From assembly GCA_903844155.1 (NCBI GenBank), contig CAIMSU010000113.1, forward strand, positions 32,361 through 96,360: a stretch of DNA of 64,000 nucleotides. The letters are read 5' to 3'. Made by a program: the position numbers and the translations under genes. This document shows positions 61,280 to 64,000 of the stretch, in pieces. The first letter of the stretch is position 1; every line of letters begins with the position of its first letter. Origin of the DNA: an uncultured Pseudomonadota bacterium. Its GTDB lineage: Bacteria > Myxococcota_A > UBA796 > SXON01. Below the pieces are notes generated by a model. It did not search any database. It was not told the DNA's origin and worked only from the letters and a program-made list of their open reading frames with translations.

Positions 61280-64000
61280 ATGTCGCCGAAGCGCGTTCTC
61301 CTGGCCCTGCTGCCTTCCCTCGCGGGGCTCGCCGGGTGCGCCTGGATCAGCTCGGCCGACGAGGCGAAACGCCTGGATGCCGATGGCGACGGCGTCACCC
61401 TGGCGACCGACTGCAACGACGCGGATCCGGCGGTCTCGGCGGTCCGCCGGTGGTTCGCGGACGCGGATGGCGACGGCTTTGGCGATCCAACCGTACACTC
61501 GGACGCGTGCGAGCAGCCTGAGGGCTACGTTTCCGACGCCACGGACTGCGACGACGCGAGCGCGGACGTCTACCCCGGGGCGCCGGAGAGCTGCGGGGCG
61601 GTCGACCAGAACTGCGACGGCGTCCTCCCCGTCGAGCCGACCTGGTACATGGACGCGGATGGTGACGGCTACGGCGGGGACGTTACCGCCACGGCCTGCG
61701 ACATGCCCGCCGGCTACGTCGACAATTCCGACGACTGTGCGGACGACGATGCGGCGGTGAACCCGGGCGCGAGCGAGACCTGCAACGGGGTCGACGACGA
61801 CTGCAACGGGCTTGTGGACGACAATCCCGTGGATGCCACGACCTGGTATCAGGATGCGGACGGCGATGGCTATGGAGACCCTGCGACGGGAGCGGCAAGT
61901 TGCACGCAGCCCGCTGGCACCGTGGGCGACGCCACCGATTGCGACGACACGAACCCAGACGCCCACCCGGACGCGCCCGAGGCCTGCGACGCCGCCGTCG
62001 ACCTGAATTGTGACGGGTATGTCGGCACAGACGACAACGACCACGACGGCTGGATCGCCTGCCAGGACTGCAACGATGGCGACGCGACGGTGTACCCGGG
62101 CGCGGACGAGCTGTGCGACGGGCTCGACAACAACTGCAACTCCGTGGTCGACGAGGACGCGGTCGACGCGCCCACCTGGTACACGGACGGGGACGGGGAC
62201 GGGTACGCGGGCACGCCGGTCGCGGCCTGCACGGAGCCTGCGGGCGCCGATTCGGTTGCTACAGACTGCAACGATGCCGATGCCAGCGTCTCCCCCGCGG
62301 GAACCGAGGTTTGCGGCGGAGGGGACGAGGACTGCGACGGACTGACGGACGACGCCGACCCATCTGTGACAGGTACTGCGGATTACCACACAGATGCGGA
62401 CGGCGATGGCTACGGCGCTGGCGCGGCCATTCCGCTGTGTGTTGCGACGCCTGGGCTGGTGTCGGACGACACGGATTGCGACGATTCAGACGCCGCGATC
62501 TCGCCCGCGGCGGTCGAGGTTTGCGGCGGGGGCGATGAGAACTGCAACGGGCTCGTGGACGATGCAGACCCGACTGTCACCGGCGGCACGACCTGGTACG
62601 GCGACGGCGACGCCGACGGCTACGGGTCGACGACGGTGACCGCGGTGTCCTGCCTGGCACCCGGCGGCTCTGTCGCCAACACATCGGACTGTGACGACAC
62701 CAACGGCGCCGTCCACCCCGGCGCCACCGAGACCTGCGACACCGCATACGACGACGACTGCAACGGCGACACCAACGAGGTCGACGCTCTCGATTGCACC
62801 CAATGGTTCCAGGACGCCGACGCGGATGGCTTCGGCGCTGGCACCGGCCAATGCACCTGCGCCGCGTCTGGAGCCTACACAACCAACCTGGACACCGACT
62901 GCGACGACGGAAACTCCGCCGTCAACCCCACCATCTCGGAGACCTGCGACACGTCGTACGACGACAACTGCGATGGTGACACAAACGACCTCTCGGCCGT
63001 CGACTGCACCACCCGCTACCTCGACGCAGACGGCGACGGCTACGGGGTCGGCTCGTCAGAATGCCGCTGCTCCGCCGTCGGCAGCTACACCGCCGATAAT
63101 ACCGCTGACTGCGACGACTCGACCGCCGCGGCGCATCCTGGTGCTGGCGAGGTATGGTACGACGGCGTCGACGAGGCGTGCGATGGTGGTTCGGACTACG
63201 ACCAGGATGGCGATGGCTACGACGCAACGCCCTGGGGCGCTGATTGTGCCGATACCAATAGCGCTGTTTCACCTGGCGCCACGGAGGTCTGTGACGACGG
63301 CGTGGACAACAACTGTGACGGTTCGGCCGGGAGCTGTGAGTGGAACGGCGTCATGTCCGCGATGAGCACGTCAGATGCCCAGATTTATGGGGCGGACGGC
63401 GGAAACGCGGAATTCGGGTACTCGCTCGCGGTCGGGCCCGTCGACAGCTCGGGGCCCAGTGATCTTGTGGTCGGTGAGCCCGGTTATTCGTCGTCGCGCG
63501 GGGAGGTGTTCGAGTTCACAGCGGCGTTTTCGGGCGCGGTGCCGAACTACGACTACAGCTACTATCTGTACACGGACAACCGCGAGAAGCTTGGGTATGC
63601 CGTCGCCCTGCTCGATGACCCGGACCTGCCCGAGCTCGCCGTCGGCGCGCCGAGCAACGACGACGACTACACCAACGGCGGCGCGGTCTGGGAGTTCTCG
63701 GCGCCGGCGAACGGTTATGTGCCGTACACCTACTGCTCGGAGCTCTACGGCGCGGACTATGGGGCCGAGGCGGGCACGTCGGTCGCCATGATGAATGACG
63801 TGACGGGCGACGGCAGCCCCGAGCTGGTGACTGGTGAACCCTACGCCTCCTACGCCGAGACTGACGATGGCCTCGTGGTGCTTGACAGCCCCGGTGGCTG
63901 CCGGACCGACGAGCTTGGGGTGGAGAATGGCTGGTATGGGGCGGGGTACGATTCATGGCTTGGGACCACGGTGACGCACGGCGATCTCACGGGCGATGGG
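61280..64000 (+). CDS. Large MopE-repeat / FG-GAP lipoprotein (3' end outside window)
   Basis: At least 907 residues, open to the window end. ATG 61280; signal peptide ends GLAGC (lipobox). At least ten MopE-type metal-binding repeats follow, each of about 55-65 residues with DADGDGYG, then TDCDD, then YPGAxE and CDGxDxNCDG variants. From about residue 690 there are FG-GAP-like repeats (EFGYSLAVGPVDSSG, SDLVVGEPG, KLGYAVALLDDP, PELAVGAPS, DVTGDGSPELVTGEP). It is probably a very long calcium-binding surface fibre ending in a beta-propeller. Follows the Pfa3-like gene by 12 nt, with unrelated function. Confidence 0.85.
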   Translation, partial: MSPKRVLLALLPSLAGLAGCAWISSADEAKRLDADGDGVTLATDCNDADPAVSAVRRWFADADGDGFGDPTVHSDACEQPEGYVSDATDCDDASADVYPGAPESCGAVDQNCDGVLPVEPTWYMDADGDGYGGDVTATACDMPAGYVDNSDDCADDDAAVNPGASETCNGVDDDCNGLVDDNPVDATTWYQDADGDGYGDPATGAASCTQPAGTVGDATDCDDTNPDAHPDAPEACDAAVDLNCDGYVGTDDNDHDGWIACQDCNDGDATVYPGADELCDGLDNNCNSVVDEDAVDAPTWYTDGDGDGYAGTPVAACTEPAGADSVATDCNDADASVSPAGTEVCGGGDEDCDGLTDDADPSVTGTADYHTDADGDGYGAGAAIPLCVATPGLVSDDTDCDDSDAAISPAAVEVCGGGDENCNGLVDDADPTVTGGTTWYGDGDADGYGSTTVTAVSCLAPGGSVANTSDCDDTNGAVHPGATETCDTAYDDDCNGDTNEVDALDCTQWFQDADADGFGAGTGQCTCAASGAYTTNLDTDCDDGNSAVNPTISETCDTSYDDNCDGDTNDLSAVDCTTRYLDADGDGYGVGSSECRCSAVGSYTADNTADCDDSTAAAHPGAGEVWYDGVDEACDGGSDYDQDGDGYDATPWGADCADTNSAVSPGATEVCDDGVDNNCDGSAGSCEWNGVMSAMSTSDAQIYGADGGNAEFGYSLAVGPVDSSGPSDLVVGEPGYSSSRGEVFEFTAAFSGAVPNYDYSYYLYTDNREKLGYAVALLDDPDLPELAVGAPSNDDDYTNGGAVWEFSAPANGYVPYTYCSELYGADYGAEAGTSVAMMNDVTGDGSPELVTGEPYASYAETDDGLVVLDSPGGCRTDELGVENGWYGAGYDSWLGTTVTHGDLTGDG

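Overview
The window is high-GC bacterial DNA packed with genes, with many start/stop overlaps, and it looks like chromosome of a Myxococcota (myxobacterium-like) organism. Supporting signs are a MYXO-CTERM-type tail at the left edge (GGGCC, hydrophobic stretch, RRRR), a second such tail at 22836, about a dozen lipoproteins with Asp/Thr/Ser/Gly linkers, MopE-type metal-binding repeats and FG-GAP repeats, an eight-cysteine-cluster protein, and a Pfa3-like polyunsaturated fatty acid synthase. I found no tRNA, rRNA, CRISPR array, prophage or insertion sequence. The only transposase-like gene is a REP-associated tyrosine transposase (RAYT).

Layout. 1-9.9 kb: housekeeping genes (tyrS, coaC-like, purC, rsmD, coaE) mixed with lipoproteins, plus an aminotransferase-fold protein lacking its PLP lysine. 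9.9-16.1 kb: Asp-Thr repeat lipoprotein, OmpA-like protein, cysQ, an MFS exporter, a RAYT gene flanked by two inverted REP-type hairpins, and glgC. 16.2-25.3 kb: FG-GAP and ASH-domain lipoproteins around a ribH-nusB-mazG group, plus an ABC ATPase. 25.4-38.5 kb: a cation/Ca2+ exchanger, hrpB, mfd, a divergent Fpg/Nei-family protein, and a membrane protein that looks like an ECF sigma factor fused to its anti-sigma factor, coupled to a DivIVA-like protein. 38.5-40.1 kb: epmB and efp, divergent, with start codons overlapping on opposite strands.

40.3-48.8 kb is the most coherent unit. A HTH + PTS-EIIA regulator is coupled to six membrane/redox genes colinear with hyfB-C-E-F-G-HI, followed by a HEAT-repeat protein. 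The large subunit has lost the nickel-ligand cysteines, while the small subunit and ferredoxin domain keep their cluster cysteines. This is an energy-converting hydrogenase-related (Ehr-type) complex, probably an ion-pumping oxidoreductase and not a hydrogenase.

48.8-64 kb: secreted lipoproteins including a PHP-type metallohydrolase, a PAS-PAS-GGDEF diguanylate cyclase, and a 2490-residue KS-CLF-DH-DH-AGPAT megasynthase without its usual Pfa partners. Its linkers contain in-frame repeats, one of which matches a palindromic element at 2096-2155 near the other end of the window. The window closes inside a long MopE-repeat/FG-GAP lipoprotein.
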